Assembly: GCA_012026925.1 (NCBI GenBank)
Contig: VEPJ01000150.1
Span: 1 to 62,156, forward strand
DNA length: 62,156 bases
Reading direction: 5' to 3'
From: Gammaproteobacteria bacterium
GTDB lineage: Bacteria > Pseudomonadota > Gammaproteobacteria > Steroidobacterales > Steroidobacteraceae
The notes under the pieces were generated by a model. That model ran no database searches. It was not told the origin of the DNA and saw only the letters and a program-made list of their open reading frames with translations. Positions within the stretch are counted from its first letter, which is position 1; each line of letters begins with the position of its first letter. Of this stretch, positions 1 to 13,377 are shown piece after piece. The position numbers and the translations under genes are program-made.

Positions 1-639
1 ACCTACGCCGACGTGAAGGCCGAGTGCGACATCTGCTGCACGTCGAGCAACGCGGCGGCGGTCGTCGAGTCCCTCAAGTCGGACACGGTGATCTTCCTGC
101 CGGACGAGTTCCTGGCGCGCAACGTGGCCCGCGAGACAGGCCGCCACGTGATCTTGCCGAGCGTGATGCGAAAGCCCGGACAAGCCGCCGATACCACCGT
201 CGAGCATGTGATGGTCGCCTGGAAGGGCCGCTGCGAGGTGCACGAGCTCTTCACGCCGTCGGACGTGGACGACGTCCGCAAGCAGTTTCCCGACGTGATG
301 ATCCTGGCGCACCCCGAGTGCAGCCCCGACGTCGTGGCCAGGGCCGACTTCTCCGGCAGCACGACGGCGATGATCAAGGCGGTCGAGAAATCGAAGGCGA
401 AGCGCTACCTGCTGCTCACGGAGTGCTCCATGGGCGACAATATCGTCGCCGCGCACCCGGAGAAGGAGATGCTGCGACTCTGCAGCCACCGCTGCCCGCA
501 CATGAACGAGATCACGCTCGAGCACACGCGCGACTCGCTGCAGCACATGCGCTGGGTGATCGACGTGCCGGAGGACATCCGGGTGCGCGCGCTGCGGGCG
601 GTCGAGCGGATGCTCGCCATCGGGCCGAAGGTCGATTGA
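1..639 (+). CDS. nadA: Quinolinate synthase NadA, C-terminal part (truncated by window start)
   Basis: Open frame from base 1 (TYADVKAECDICCTSSNAAAVVESL...); NadA-like motifs HPECSPDVV, TECSMGDNI and CSHRCPHMNEITLE. Confidence 0.93.
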   Translation, partial: TYADVKAECDICCTSSNAAAVVESLKSDTVIFLPDEFLARNVARETGRHVILPSVMRKPGQAADTTVEHVMVAWKGRCEVHELFTPSDVDDVRKQFPDVMILAHPECSPDVVARADFSGSTTAMIKAVEKSKAKRYLLLTECSMGDNIVAAHPEKEMLRLCSHRCPHMNEITLEHTRDSLQHMRWVIDVPEDIRVRALRAVERMLAIGPKVD

Positions 640-2204
640 AGCCGCCGATTCACACCGACATCCTGGTCATCGGCTGCGGCATCGCCGGCGGCACGGCCGC
701 GCTCGAGCTCGCGGAGGCCGGGCTCGACGTCGTGATCGTCACGCGTGCCGACGATGCCGCGGAGTCGAACACCTACTGGGCGCAGGGCGGCATCATCTTC
801 ACGGGCGAGGGAGATTCGCCGGAGCTGCTCGTGCAGGACGTGCTGCACGCCGGTGCGGGCATCTGCCGCGAGCAGGCGGTACAGATCCTCGCGCGGACCG
901 GCCCGCAGCTCGTGCAGTCCGTGCTCATCGACCGCCTCAAGGTGCCGTTCGACCGCCGGCCGGACGGCTCGCTCGCGCTCGGCCGCGAGGGTGGGCATTC
1001 GCTGCCGCGCATCGTGCACTCGGCGGACGCCACGGGGCGCGCCATCGAGAACGCACTCATCGCCGAGCTCAGGCGCCATCCGCACGTACGCTTCCTGACG
1101 CAGCACACGGCCGTCGACCTGCTGACGCCCGCGCACCACGGGCGCGACCGTCGCGCCATCTACGATCCGGTGTCCTGCGTGGGCGCCTACGTGCTCGACC
1201 AGGCGACGGGAGAGGTGGTGCGGTGCTTCGCGCGCGCGACGATCCTCGCGACCGGCGGCCTCGGCCAGATCTACCTGCGCACGACGAATCCGGCCGGGTC
1301 CCGCGGCGACGGGCTGGCCATGGCGTATCGCGCCGGCGCGCGCGTGATCAATACCGAGTACGTCCAGTTCCACCCGACCGCCTTCTATCACCGCAGCGCA
1401 CCGTGCTTCCTGATCACGGAGGCGGTGCGCGGTGCGGGCGCGAGGTTGGTGGACGAGCATCGCCGCACGTTCATGGAGCGTTACGACCCGGAGTGGAAGG
1501 ACCTCGCGCCGCGCGACGTCGTGGCGCGCGGCATCCACTCCGAGATGCTGCGGCGTGGGGTCAGGAACGTGTACCTCGACCTGGCCTCCTACATCCCGGC
1601 CGAGCGGATCCGCGCCGAGTTCCCGGAGATGCACCGCAGCTGCCTCGAGTACGGCATCGACATCACCCGGGACCTGCTGCCAGTCGTGCCGGCTGCGCAT
1701 TACTCGTGCGGCGGCGTCTGGGTGGACGAGCACGGGCAGAGCACCCTGCAGCGGCTGTACGCCGTGGGCGAGGTCTCCTGCACCGGCGTTCACGGCGCGA
1801 ACCGGCTCGCGAGCACGTCGCTGCTCGAGGGCCTCGTCTGGGGCCACCGTTCGGCGCAGCACCTCGTCGACAGCCTGGAGCCGCGCGGCGCCGCGCTCTA
1901 CGACGACATCCCGCCCTGGAAGCCCACGGGCGGCCAGGAGCCCGACCCGGCCCTGGTCGCGCAGGACGTGAGCTCGATCAAGAACATCATGTGGAACTAC
2001 GTCGGGCTCGTGCGCACGTCGCCACGCCTCGCGCGCGCGATCCGCGACCTGCGCAACCTCGAAGTGGAGATCGAGCGCTTCTACCGCGCGGCGGTGCTTT
2101 CCGACGAGCTGATCGGGTTGCGCAACTCGATCCGCGTGGCGCTCATCGTCACGCTCGCCGCCTGGGAGAACCGCGAGAGCCGGGGCTGCCACTACCGCGA
2201 GTAG
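636..2204 (+). CDS. nadB: L-aspartate oxidase NadB
   Basis: FAD Rossmann motif DILVIGCGIAGGTAALELAEAGLDVVIVTR, SNTYWAQGGI, GLGQIYLRTTNPAGSRGDGLAMAYRAGA; probable TTG start overlapping the nadA stop. Confidence 0.93.
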   Translation: MKPPIHTDILVIGCGIAGGTAALELAEAGLDVVIVTRADDAAESNTYWAQGGIIFTGEGDSPELLVQDVLHAGAGICREQAVQILARTGPQLVQSVLIDRLKVPFDRRPDGSLALGREGGHSLPRIVHSADATGRAIENALIAELRRHPHVRFLTQHTAVDLLTPAHHGRDRRAIYDPVSCVGAYVLDQATGEVVRCFARATILATGGLGQIYLRTTNPAGSRGDGLAMAYRAGARVINTEYVQFHPTAFYHRSAPCFLITEAVRGAGARLVDEHRRTFMERYDPEWKDLAPRDVVARGIHSEMLRRGVRNVYLDLASYIPAERIRAEFPEMHRSCLEYGIDITRDLLPVVPAAHYSCGGVWVDEHGQSTLQRLYAVGEVSCTGVHGANRLASTSLLEGLVWGHRSAQHLVDSLEPRGAALYDDIPPWKPTGGQEPDPALVAQDVSSIKNIMWNYVGLVRTSPRLARAIRDLRNLEVEIERFYRAAVLSDELIGLRNSIRVALIVTLAAWENRESRGCHYRE

Positions 2205-2220
2205 CGCGCCCCGTGCGCCG

Positions 2221-2646
2221 CTAGAAGGCGCGTGCGAGCTCGCGGACCGTGAAGACCATCAGCACGATCGAGCCGAGCGCGAAGATCGAGAAGCGCACGA
2301 CCACCCGGTTGAAGGTGGCCTGCACCAGCGAATGCACGACGCGCAGCGCGACGTACGCCCACCCGAGCTGCATTGCGAATGCGTCCCCGCCGCCGGTGAG
2401 CGCGGCGAAGAACATCAGGGCGTAGAAGATCGTCGGCTGCTCGTGCAGGTGGTTGTAGTTGTCCGCCACCGAACGCACGCCGGGACGCAGGCGGTGCACC
2501 CAGGTGCCGGGATAGGCCGCCTCCTGGGGATCGAGGCCCGCCTGCTTCATCGCGGGAATGCGCGTCGCGTACATCCAGATCCACATCACGAGCGTCCACG
2601 CGACGAGCGCGAGCACGGGTGAGAGGAATTCGGTGCTGGTCGGCAT
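2221..2646 (-). CDS. MAPEG family membrane protein
   Basis: About 141 aa with several TM segments; motif NYNHLHEQPTIFYALMF typical of MAPEG proteins. Confidence 0.8.
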   Translation of the reverse strand: MPTSTEFLSPVLALVAWTLVMWIWMYATRIPAMKQAGLDPQEAAYPGTWVHRLRPGVRSVADNYNHLHEQPTIFYALMFFAALTGGGDAFAMQLGWAYVALRVVHSLVQATFNRVVVRFSIFALGSIVLMVFTVRELARAF

Positions 2647-2722
2647 CGGGGTCTCCCTGTCTTCGGGTCGAGGCGCCAAGCCTAGCAGGGCGCCGGCGCA
2701 TCGGTAACAATTGACCCGCGCC

Positions 2723-3781
2723 ATGATCGTCTCGACCACACTCACGGGCAGCAACGCCGACATCATCCGCGACGCCCTCGCGTCCGTGGTGCGGCAGGTG
2801 GATCGCTGCCTCGTGATCGACACCGGAGCGAAGGACGATACGCTGGCCGTCGCCCGGGAGGTGGCCGGCGACAAGCTCATCGTGCGCGAATTCCCCTGGC
2901 GGAACGACTTCTCGGCGGCGCGCAACTTTGCGCTGCAGGCCGCCGTCGAGGCGGGCGCGAAGTGGGCCGTCACCGTGGACACGGACGAGCGGCTGGTGTT
3001 CGACGAGGGCGTGGACCTGCACAGGCTGCTCGCGAGGACCCGCTCGAACGTGCTGCTCATCGGGCACGTGGACGGCTCGTACTCCAAGGAGCGCATCATC
3101 CGGGTGCCCACGAAAATGCACTGGAGCGGCCCGACGCACGAGGCGCTGGACGGCCAGCGCGCGGGGGAGTCGGAGATCCTGCAGGGCGTGCGCTTCGAGG
3201 AACTCGCCAAGGACGCCGCGGCCCTGCGTGCGAAGTTCGAGCGTGATGCGGCCGTCCTCAGGGACTACGTGCGCGAGAACCCGGGCGTGCCGCGTTGGCA
3301 CTACTACCTCGGGGCGTCGCTGCACGACCTGCGCCGCTACGAGGAGGCGATCGAGGCGTTCAAGGCCTGCGCTGCGCTGCGCGGCTGGAACGAGGAGGGC
3401 GCCTGGGCCTGCTATCGGGCGGCCGACTGCTACTGCTCGCTCAAGCGCTGGAACGAGGCGATCGACATGTGCGCGCAGGGCCTGGCGCTCCGGCCGGCCA
3501 CGGCGGAACTCGCCTGGCTCGCGGGCTTCGCGGCCTTCAACGCGCGGCGCTACGAGGACGCGATCGCCTGGTCGAACATGGCCGTGGTGAACGGCTACTA
3601 CGACGGCGCGGGCCCGGGCTACACGCGAATCTCGTTCCGCTATCCGTACGCCCTGTTCGAAGGGCCTTACGAGGTGCTGCGCTGGACATTCGACCGCCTC
3701 GGCAACGCCGAGGCCGCGAAGGAGGCCGGCCGGGAAGCGGCGGCTGCCAAGAAGACGCGCCAGACCGGCGTCCGCGAGTGA
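2723..3781 (+). CDS. Glycosyltransferase family 2-like protein with C-terminal TPR-like repeats
   Basis: N-terminal GT2-like DIIRDALASVVRQVDRCLVIDTGAKDDT and DTDERL; C-terminal TPR-like YLGASLHDLRRYEEAIEAFKACAAL. Confidence 0.75.
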   Translation: MIVSTTLTGSNADIIRDALASVVRQVDRCLVIDTGAKDDTLAVAREVAGDKLIVREFPWRNDFSAARNFALQAAVEAGAKWAVTVDTDERLVFDEGVDLHRLLARTRSNVLLIGHVDGSYSKERIIRVPTKMHWSGPTHEALDGQRAGESEILQGVRFEELAKDAAALRAKFERDAAVLRDYVRENPGVPRWHYYLGASLHDLRRYEEAIEAFKACAALRGWNEEGAWACYRAADCYCSLKRWNEAIDMCAQGLALRPATAELAWLAGFAAFNARRYEDAIAWSNMAVVNGYYDGAGPGYTRISFRYPYALFEGPYEVLRWTFDRLGNAEAAKEAGREAAAAKKTRQTGVRE

Positions 3782-3784
3782 GGG

Positions 3785-4762
3785 TCAGGCCTCCGGCAGC
3801 ACGACGACCTTGCCCACCACCTGACGCTGCAGCATCCGGCCCATCGCGGCCACGGCACCTCCGAGCGGCACGCGCTCGCTGATCATCGGCCGGACCTTCC
3901 CGGCGGCGAACCACTCGAGCAGCTGTTTCACGTTGCGCACGTGGCCGGCGGGGTCGCGCACCAGGGACTCGCCCCAGTACACGCCGACGATCGAGCGCTC
4001 GTTCAGCAGCGCGAGGTTGAGCGGGATCTTCGGGATGGTGCCCGCGGCGAAGCCGACCACGAGGTAGCGGCCGCGCCAGCCCGTCGAGCGCAACGCGGGC
4101 TCGGAATAGTCGCCACCGACCGGGTCGTACACGACGTCCACGCCCTTGCCGCCGGTGAAGTCCTTCACCGCGTCGCGCAGGTTCTGCCTCGTGTAGTCCA
4201 CCGTCGCGTCGGCGCCGGCCTTGCGGCAGGCCTCGAGCTTCGCTTCGCTCGAGGCAGCCGCCAGCACCCTGCCGCCCATCGCCTTGGCGATCTCGATGGC
4301 CGCGATGCCGACGCCGCCGGAGGCGCCGAGCACCAGGACCGACTCGCCGGGCTGCAGGTGGCCGCAGTCCTTGAGCGCCCTGAGGGAGGTGCAGTACGTC
4401 AGGAACGTCGCGGCGCCCGTCTCGAAGTCCATGCCGGGCGGCAGCGGCATCACGCGCATCTCGTCGACCACCGCTTCTTCCGCGAATCCGCCGAGCCCGA
4501 GCGCGACCACGCGATCGCCAAGCTTGCAGCGCGTGACCTCGGGTCCCACGGCGGAAACTACGCCGGCGAACTCGCTGCCCGGGGCGAACGGCAGGGGCGG
4601 CTTCACCTGGTAGAGGCCCTGCACCATCAATGCGTCGGGGTAGTTGAGCGCCGCCGCCTTGACGTCGATGCGGATCTGCCTCGGGCCCGGGTCGGGCGTG
4701 GGAACGTCCTGGATCGAGAGCCGGTCGAGTGGTCCGATCTCGGTGCAGAGCAGGCTTTTCAT
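3785..4762 (-). CDS. NADPH:quinone oxidoreductase family (zinc-independent MDR)
   Basis: ALNYPDALMVQGLYQVKPPLPFAPGSEFAGVV and VLGASGGVGIAAIEIAKAMGGRVLAAASS. Confidence 0.9.
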   Translation of the reverse strand: MKSLLCTEIGPLDRLSIQDVPTPDPGPRQIRIDVKAAALNYPDALMVQGLYQVKPPLPFAPGSEFAGVVSAVGPEVTRCKLGDRVVALGLGGFAEEAVVDEMRVMPLPPGMDFETGAATFLTYCTSLRALKDCGHLQPGESVLVLGASGGVGIAAIEIAKAMGGRVLAAASSEAKLEACRKAGADATVDYTRQNLRDAVKDFTGGKGVDVVYDPVGGDYSEPALRSTGWRGRYLVVGFAAGTIPKIPLNLALLNERSIVGVYWGESLVRDPAGHVRNVKQLLEWFAAGKVRPMISERVPLGGAVAAMGRMLQRQVVGKVVVLPEA

Positions 4763-4802
4763 GCGGATCCTCGCGCAGAGCGTCGTTGTCTGGAGGCCGG
4801 CA

Positions 4803-5576
4803 TCAGACGGCGGACGCGCCGCCGTCCACGGCGATGTACTGTCCGGTGATGTATGCGCCGGCGTCGGAGGCGAGCAGCAGCACGGTTCCCTTGAGGTCCT
4901 CGTCGCCACCGAGCCGCCCGAGGGGCGCCATCGCCACGACCTGCTTCTCGATGACGGACAGCAGTCCCTGCGACATCTTCGTCGGGAAGAAGCCCGGGCA
5001 GATCGCGTTCACGTTGATGCCGTACTTGCCCCACTCCGAGGCGAGCGCGCGCGCGAGGTTGATGTCCGCCGCCTTGCTCGCGTAGTACGCGATGGTGTTC
5101 ATTCCCGAGAAGCCGCCGCTCAGCCCCGCGACGGAGGAGATGACGATGATCTTCCCCGAGCGCTTCGGGATCATCACTCGCTTGGCCACCTCGCGGGACA
5201 GGTAGAAGAGCGCGTCAACGTTCAGGTTCATCACCTTGCGCCAGGCCTCGTCCGGGTAATCCTCGGCCGGGGCGCCCCAGGTCGCGCCGGCGTTGTTGAC
5301 CAGGACGTCGATCGTGCCGTAGCGCTCGAGCACGGCGTCCACGAGGCTCTTCGGTGCGCCCGGCTTGCCGAGGTCGTTCGTCACCGTCAGGACCTCGATG
5401 CCCTGGGCCTCGAGGTGCTTGCGAGCTTCCTCGAGCTCGTCGGCCTTGCGCGCCGAGATCGCCAGCTTCGCGCCCATCTCGCCGAGCGCCTCGGCCATCT
5501 GCAGGCCGAGCCCGCGTGAGCCTCCCGTGATGACCGCGATCTTGCCCGTCAGGTCGAACAGTTTCTTGACGCTCAT
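4803..5576 (-). CDS. SDR family oxidoreductase
   Basis: TGGSRGLG cofactor motif, NNAGATWG, YYASKAA (YxxxK), ISSVAGL. Confidence 0.92.
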   Translation of the reverse strand: MSVKKLFDLTGKIAVITGGSRGLGLQMAEALGEMGAKLAISARKADELEEARKHLEAQGIEVLTVTNDLGKPGAPKSLVDAVLERYGTIDVLVNNAGATWGAPAEDYPDEAWRKVMNLNVDALFYLSREVAKRVMIPKRSGKIIVISSVAGLSGGFSGMNTIAYYASKAADINLARALASEWGKYGINVNAICPGFFPTKMSQGLLSVIEKQVVAMAPLGRLGGDEDLKGTVLLLASDAGAYITGQYIAVDGGASAV

Positions 5577-5634
5577 GCGTGTCTCCAGCGATGAATCCTG
5601 ATGATGGTATGCCAGTGCGCGGCCCGGGGCCGTG

Positions 5635-8334
<2,700 letters not shown>

Positions 8335-8464
8335 GGGCGGGTCTGCAGGCTGGTGGGAAGCCCTATCTTATCGGCAACGGCTCGTCGCGGGACTGGTCGC
8401 AGCCGGCTTGCCCGGCCCCCGCCGCACGGCTAGCCTCCGCGACCAGTTCCTGGCGGAGACTCGC

Positions 8465-10303
8465 ATGAAGAAGTTCCTCAAGGTCCTGGGCTGGACGGCG
8501 CTCGTGCTGGCCCTGGTCGGCGCCTACGCGGGTTACCGGATCATCCGGGGGCACCCCTTCACGATCAACGAGCTCGCGAACCGCCAGGCGTTCTTCTTCC
8601 TCGTCCGCAATCCGGAACTGTTCACGCAGGTCGGCATCGCCGACGGGACGATCTTCGACCGGCACTCCGGCCGGCTCGCGGCGGTGGGCGTCGAGAAGCG
8701 CGACTCGGACTACGACTTCGCGGACAGGTCGCTGGCCGAGGTCAAGGAGTTCGACCGGTCCAGGCTCGGCGTGCAGGACCAGATCACCTACGACATCCTG
8801 GTCGACTTCTACGGCTCGCAGGCCGGGTTCCGGAAGTTCCCGTGGCTGTCCTCCGAGGGGCTCTACCCGATCGCGCCGATGTGGGGCACGCAGGTGCAGC
8901 TCGCGAGCTTCATGGAAACCCAGCACGTCGTGAAGAACGAGAAGACGGCGCGCAACTACGTCTCGCGCCTCGAGGCCATGGGTGGCAAGCTCGACGCGCT
9001 CACCGCCGAAATGCAGCGCCAGTCTTCCATGGGCGTCGTGCTGCCGCCGTCGCTGCTCGAGAAGTCGATCGTCGTCATCGACGACACCATCCGCCCGCAG
9101 CCGGCCGAGAGTCCCCTCGTGACGACCTTCGTGGAGCGCATGCAGAAGGCGAAGGGCATCGACGCAAAGCTGCAGGCCGACCTGCGCGACCGGGCCGTGG
9201 CCGCCGTCACGAACGGCGTGTACCCGGCTTACCAGCGCATGCGCGAGGCGCTGGTGGCCGAGCGGCCGAAGTCGGCCGGCGTGGCCGCCGGGGTCGGGCG
9301 GCTGCCGGACGGCGCCGCCTACTACCAGGCGATGCTCAGGCAGTTCACGACCACCGACTACACGCCCGAGCAGGTCCACCAGCTCGGCCTCGCGGAGGTG
9401 GCGCGCATCGAGGGCGAGCTGGCCGCGCTGCTCAGGAGCCAGGGACTGACGGAAGGCACCGTCGCCCAGCGCATGAAGGCGCTCGGCGAGGACCCGCGGT
9501 TCCTGCTGCCGAACACGGACGAGGGCCGGGCGCAGCTGCTCGCGAAGTATCGCGCGATCCTGGAGGACATCGCGGCCCGCATGCCCGAGTACTTCCGGAC
9601 CATTCCACCGGGCAAGCTTGCCGTCGAGCGCGTGCCCGTCTCGGCCGAGAAGGGATCCGCCGGTGCGTACTACAACCCGGCAGCGATGGACGGCTCGCGC
9701 CCGGGCACGTTCTTCGCCAACCTGCGCGACACGGCGGAGACGCCGACCTGGGGCATGAAGACACTCGCCGTGCACGAGGGCATTCCCGGCCATCACTTCC
9801 AGATCGCCACGGCGATGGGACTGAAGGGGCTGCCGCTCATCCGCCAGCAGACGATCTACTCCGCCTATGCAGAGGGCTGGGCGCTGTACGCCGAGCGTCT
9901 CGCGGCGGAGATCGGCTTCTACAAGGACGATCCGTTCGGTGACCTGGGACGACTCCAGGCCGAGCTCTTCCGCGCCGCCCGGCTCGTCGTGGACACGGGC
10001 CTGCATGCGAAGGGCTGGACGCGCGAGCAGGCCATCGCCTACATGGTCGATACGACCGGCACCGCGGAAAGCGACGCGACGTCCGAGGTCGAGCGCTACA
10101 TGGGGTTGCCGGGCCAGGCCTGCGCGTACAAGGTCGGCCAGCTCAAGATACTGGAGCTGCGGGAGAAGGCCCGGGCCGAACTCGGCCCGAAGTTCAACCT
10201 GAGGGACTTCCACGCGGTGGTGCTGGAGAACGGCGCCGTGCCGCTCGGCGTGCTCGAGCGCCTCGTGGACGAGTGGATCGCGAAGGTCAAGTCGCAGGCT
10301 TAG
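8465..10303 (+). CDS. DUF885 family protein (putative peptidase)
   Basis: TLAVHEGIPGHHFQIA (HExxxHH-like) and YAEGWALYAERLA motifs; N-terminal hydrophobic segment. Confidence 0.85.
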   Translation: MKKFLKVLGWTALVLALVGAYAGYRIIRGHPFTINELANRQAFFFLVRNPELFTQVGIADGTIFDRHSGRLAAVGVEKRDSDYDFADRSLAEVKEFDRSRLGVQDQITYDILVDFYGSQAGFRKFPWLSSEGLYPIAPMWGTQVQLASFMETQHVVKNEKTARNYVSRLEAMGGKLDALTAEMQRQSSMGVVLPPSLLEKSIVVIDDTIRPQPAESPLVTTFVERMQKAKGIDAKLQADLRDRAVAAVTNGVYPAYQRMREALVAERPKSAGVAAGVGRLPDGAAYYQAMLRQFTTTDYTPEQVHQLGLAEVARIEGELAALLRSQGLTEGTVAQRMKALGEDPRFLLPNTDEGRAQLLAKYRAILEDIAARMPEYFRTIPPGKLAVERVPVSAEKGSAGAYYNPAAMDGSRPGTFFANLRDTAETPTWGMKTLAVHEGIPGHHFQIATAMGLKGLPLIRQQTIYSAYAEGWALYAERLAAEIGFYKDDPFGDLGRLQAELFRAARLVVDTGLHAKGWTREQAIAYMVDTTGTAESDATSEVERYMGLPGQACAYKVGQLKILELREKARAELGPKFNLRDFHAVVLENGAVPLGVLERLVDEWIAKVKSQA

Positions 10304-10823
10304 CGGACGCGGAGGCCGCGTAACGCGCGAACGCGCCGAACTGCTCGCCGAGCGCCCGGTCCACCGCGGGCGCGATGGCGTCGAGCTTCTGCGACGCGTC
10401 GCCACTCATGCGGTAGGTCACGACGGCTTCGGTGCCGCCGTCCTTCGCGGCGAGCGACACCTTGAGCACCGCCGTCACGGCCATGTCCTGCAGCGGGCCG
10501 AGCGATCCGAGGATGCGGATCTGCTTCCCCGGCAGGGCCATGATGACCCGGCCGTGCTCGACGCTGTTCTCGCCCCAGGACTCGCAGTAGCAGCCGCCGG
10601 CGTGCGCGATCAGCTGCAGGTTTGCGTGGCTGCCCGACCACGTGTGCTGGTCGGGCCACCACAGCTCGGGATGCACGAGCGCCGCCCAGGTTGCCTCGGC
10701 CGTCGCGGCGACCTGGAAGCGGTGTTCGACGATCGCACCGTCGGGCGCGGCCAGCCGGACCTCGGCCAGGGAGATCGCGGGCACTGAGAGCGCCAGGCTG
10801 GCGGCAACGATCCGGAAACTCAT
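10287..10823 (-). CDS. Exported SRPBCC-like protein
   Basis: N-terminal signal [40 protein letters not shown] resembles START/SRPBCC folds. Confidence 0.55.
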   Translation of the reverse strand: MSFRIVAASLALSVPAISLAEVRLAAPDGAIVEHRFQVAATAEATWAALVHPELWWPDQHTWSGSHANLQLIAHAGGCYCESWGENSVEHGRVIMALPGKQIRILGSLGPLQDMAVTAVLKVSLAAKDGGTEAVVTYRMSGDASQKLDAIAPAVDRALGEQFGAFARYAASASAKPAT

Positions 10824-10935
10824 CGCTCGATCCTCCGCTCGGGGACCCGCCCGGGCGCGGCCCGGGATGTCATGTGGCGCGGCCGCGTGCCGAGCTAGAC
10901 TGCGCGTTGCGCCGCCGCGCATTGGAACCTTGAAC

Positions 10936-12570
10936 ATGACGACGATGCAATCCGTGACGGCCCACCCGGCCTGGCGGGCGCTCCAGGCCCATTACGAGGA
11001 CGTTCGCGACCAGCACCTGCGAGCCCTGTTCGCACAGGACCCGAAGCGTGGCGAGCGGCTCGCCCTCGAGGCCGTGGGCATCTACCTCGACTACTCCAAG
11101 AACAGGATCACGGACGAGACGATCCGGCTGCTCGTCGAACTGGCGGGCCAGGCGGGCCTGCGCGAACGCATCGACGCCATGTTCCGCGGCGAGCGGATCA
11201 ACGTGACGGAGCAGCGCGCCGTGCTGCACGTGGCGCTGCGCGCACCGCGTGGAGCCTCGATACTCCTGGATGGGGAGAACGTCGTGCCCCGGGTGCACGA
11301 GGTACTCGACCGAATGGCGGAGTTCGCCGACCGGATCCGGAGCGGGGCATGGCTCGGCCACACCGGCAGGCGCATCCGCAACGTCGTGAACATAGGGATC
11401 GGCGGGTCCGACCTCGGGCCCGTCATGGCGTACGAAGCGCTCCGCCACTACAGCGCGCGCGACATGACGTTTCGATTCGTCTCGAACGTGGACGGTACCG
11501 ACTTCGCCGAGGCGGTGCAGGACCTCGATGCCGCGGAGACGCTGTTCGTGGTCGCGTCGAAGACGTTCACGACGCTCGAGACGATGACGAACGCGCACAC
11601 GGCGCGGGACTGGTGCGTCGAGCGGCTCGGCGGCGACGAGCACGCGGTCGCCCGGCATTTCGTCGCGGTGTCCACGAACGCGCAGGCCGTGGCGAAGTTC
11701 GGCATCGACACCGCGAACATGTTCGGCTTCTGGGACTGGGTCGGCGGCCGCTACTCGATGGATTCGGCGATCGGGCTCGCCACGATGCTCGCGATCGGCC
11801 CGGAGAACTTCCGGGCCATGCTCGCCGGGTTTCACGCGATGGACGAGCACTTCCGCGAGGCGCCATTCGAAAGGAACCTGCCGGTGCTGATGGGCCTGCT
11901 CACCGTCTGGTACGCGAACTTCTTCCGCGCGCCGACGGTGGCGGTGCTGCCGTACGAGCAGTACCTGAAGCGTTTCCCGGCGTACCTGCAGCAACTGACG
12001 ATGGAGAGCAACGGCAAGAGCGTGCGGCTCGACGGCGGGCCGGTCGGCTGCGACACGGGTCCGGTGTACTGGGGCGAGCCCGGCACGAACGGGCAGCATT
12101 CGTTCTACCAGCTCATCCACCAGGGCACGCACCTGGTCCCCTGCGACTTCATAGCGTTCGGCCAGCCCCTGAACCCGATCGGGCCGCACCACGACCTGCT
12201 GCTCGCGAACGTGTTCGCGCAGGGCGAGGCGCTCGCCTTCGGCAAGACGCCCGCCGAACTGCGCGCGGAAGGCACGGCCGAGTGGCTGGTGCCGCACCGG
12301 ACGTTCGAGGGCAACCGGCCTTCCAACACGCTGCTGCTCGAACGGCTGACGCCAGCCGCGCTCGGCAAGCTCGTCGCGCTCTACGAGCACAGCGTGTTCA
12401 CGCAAGGCGCGCTCTGGCAGATCAACTGCTTCGACCAGTGGGGCGTCGAGCTCGGCAAGGTGCTCGCGAGCCGCATCGTCCCCGAGCTCGCCGGCGGCGG
12501 CGCGGAACTCGGGCACGACAGCTCCACCAACGCGCTCATCCGGCGCTATCGCCGGTTGCGGGGCCGCTGA
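10936..12570 (+). CDS. pgi: Glucose-6-phosphate isomerase
   Basis: [51 protein letters not shown] signatures. Confidence 0.97.
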   Translation: MTTMQSVTAHPAWRALQAHYEDVRDQHLRALFAQDPKRGERLALEAVGIYLDYSKNRITDETIRLLVELAGQAGLRERIDAMFRGERINVTEQRAVLHVALRAPRGASILLDGENVVPRVHEVLDRMAEFADRIRSGAWLGHTGRRIRNVVNIGIGGSDLGPVMAYEALRHYSARDMTFRFVSNVDGTDFAEAVQDLDAAETLFVVASKTFTTLETMTNAHTARDWCVERLGGDEHAVARHFVAVSTNAQAVAKFGIDTANMFGFWDWVGGRYSMDSAIGLATMLAIGPENFRAMLAGFHAMDEHFREAPFERNLPVLMGLLTVWYANFFRAPTVAVLPYEQYLKRFPAYLQQLTMESNGKSVRLDGGPVGCDTGPVYWGEPGTNGQHSFYQLIHQGTHLVPCDFIAFGQPLNPIGPHHDLLLANVFAQGEALAFGKTPAELRAEGTAEWLVPHRTFEGNRPSNTLLLERLTPAALGKLVALYEHSVFTQGALWQINCFDQWGVELGKVLASRIVPELAGGGAELGHDSSTNALIRRYRRLRGR

Positions 12571-12576
12571 CGCGCC

Positions 12577-13377
12577 ATGATGCCGCGGATTTCCGCCATG
12601 CCGAACCTTCGCGACGTCGGCGGGCGCCCGACCGCGGATGGTCGGCGCGTGCGGACCGGAGTGGTCTTCCGCTCGGACCAGATCGACCAGCTCACCGACG
12701 ATGACCGGCGGGCGCTGGCCGCGCTCGAGCTGCGCGCCGTATTCGATCTCCGCACCGATGCCGAGCGTGAGCTGCGGCCAGGGCAGCGAATTCCAGGTGC
12801 GAACCACGTCGTCCTCGACGTGATGGCCGACGACAGGAAGTCTGCGCCGGCCCAGCTCGTCCGCTTGCTGACCCAGCCTGGCGACGCGGACGCGCTGCTC
12901 GGCAACGGCAAGGGTGCAGCGATGTTCCTCGACAGTTACCGGGAATTCGTCCGGTTGCCGAGCGCGCGGACCGCGTTCGGCAGGCTCTACGCCGGGCTGG
13001 CCGATCCCGGGCGGTTGCCTGCGCTGCTCCACTGCACCACGGGCAAGGACCGCACCGGATGGGCCTGCGCAGCGCTGCAGACGCTGCTCGGCGTGTCGAG
13101 CGAGCACGTGCTGGAGGACTTCCTGGCGAGCAACGACTTCGTGCTCCCCAAGTATCGGCCGTACCTGGACGCCTTTGCGGCGCACGGCGGTGATCCGGAG
13201 CTGCTCGTGCCCGTGCTGAGCGTGCGGCCGGAGTACCTCGCGGCATCCTTCGACGAGGTCCGCCGTGGATTCGGATCGATCGAAGGCTACTTTTCGTACG
13301 GGCTCGGGCTCGGCGCGGCGTCGATCGAGTCCCTGCGCAATCAGCTGCTCGTCAACGTGCAGGATTCCACGCGATGA
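12577..13377 (+). CDS. Tyrosine-protein phosphatase
   Basis: NLRDVGGRPTADGRRVRTGVVFRSDQ and active-site loop LHCTTGKDRTGWA (HCxxxKDRTG). Confidence 0.88.
   Translation: MMPRISAMPNLRDVGGRPTADGRRVRTGVVFRSDQIDQLTDDDRRALAALELRAVFDLRTDAERELRPGQRIPGANHVVLDVMADDRKSAPAQLVRLLTQPGDADALLGNGKGAAMFLDSYREFVRLPSARTAFGRLYAGLADPGRLPALLHCTTGKDRTGWACAALQTLLGVSSEHVLEDFLASNDFVLPKYRPYLDAFAAHGGDPELLVPVLSVRPEYLAASFDEVRRGFGSIEGYFSYGLGLGAASIESLRNQLLVNVQDSTR

Noticed and set aside
405-2192. 595-aa minus-strand ORF opposite nadB
   Set aside because: Antisense to a strongly supported nadB; composition artefact.
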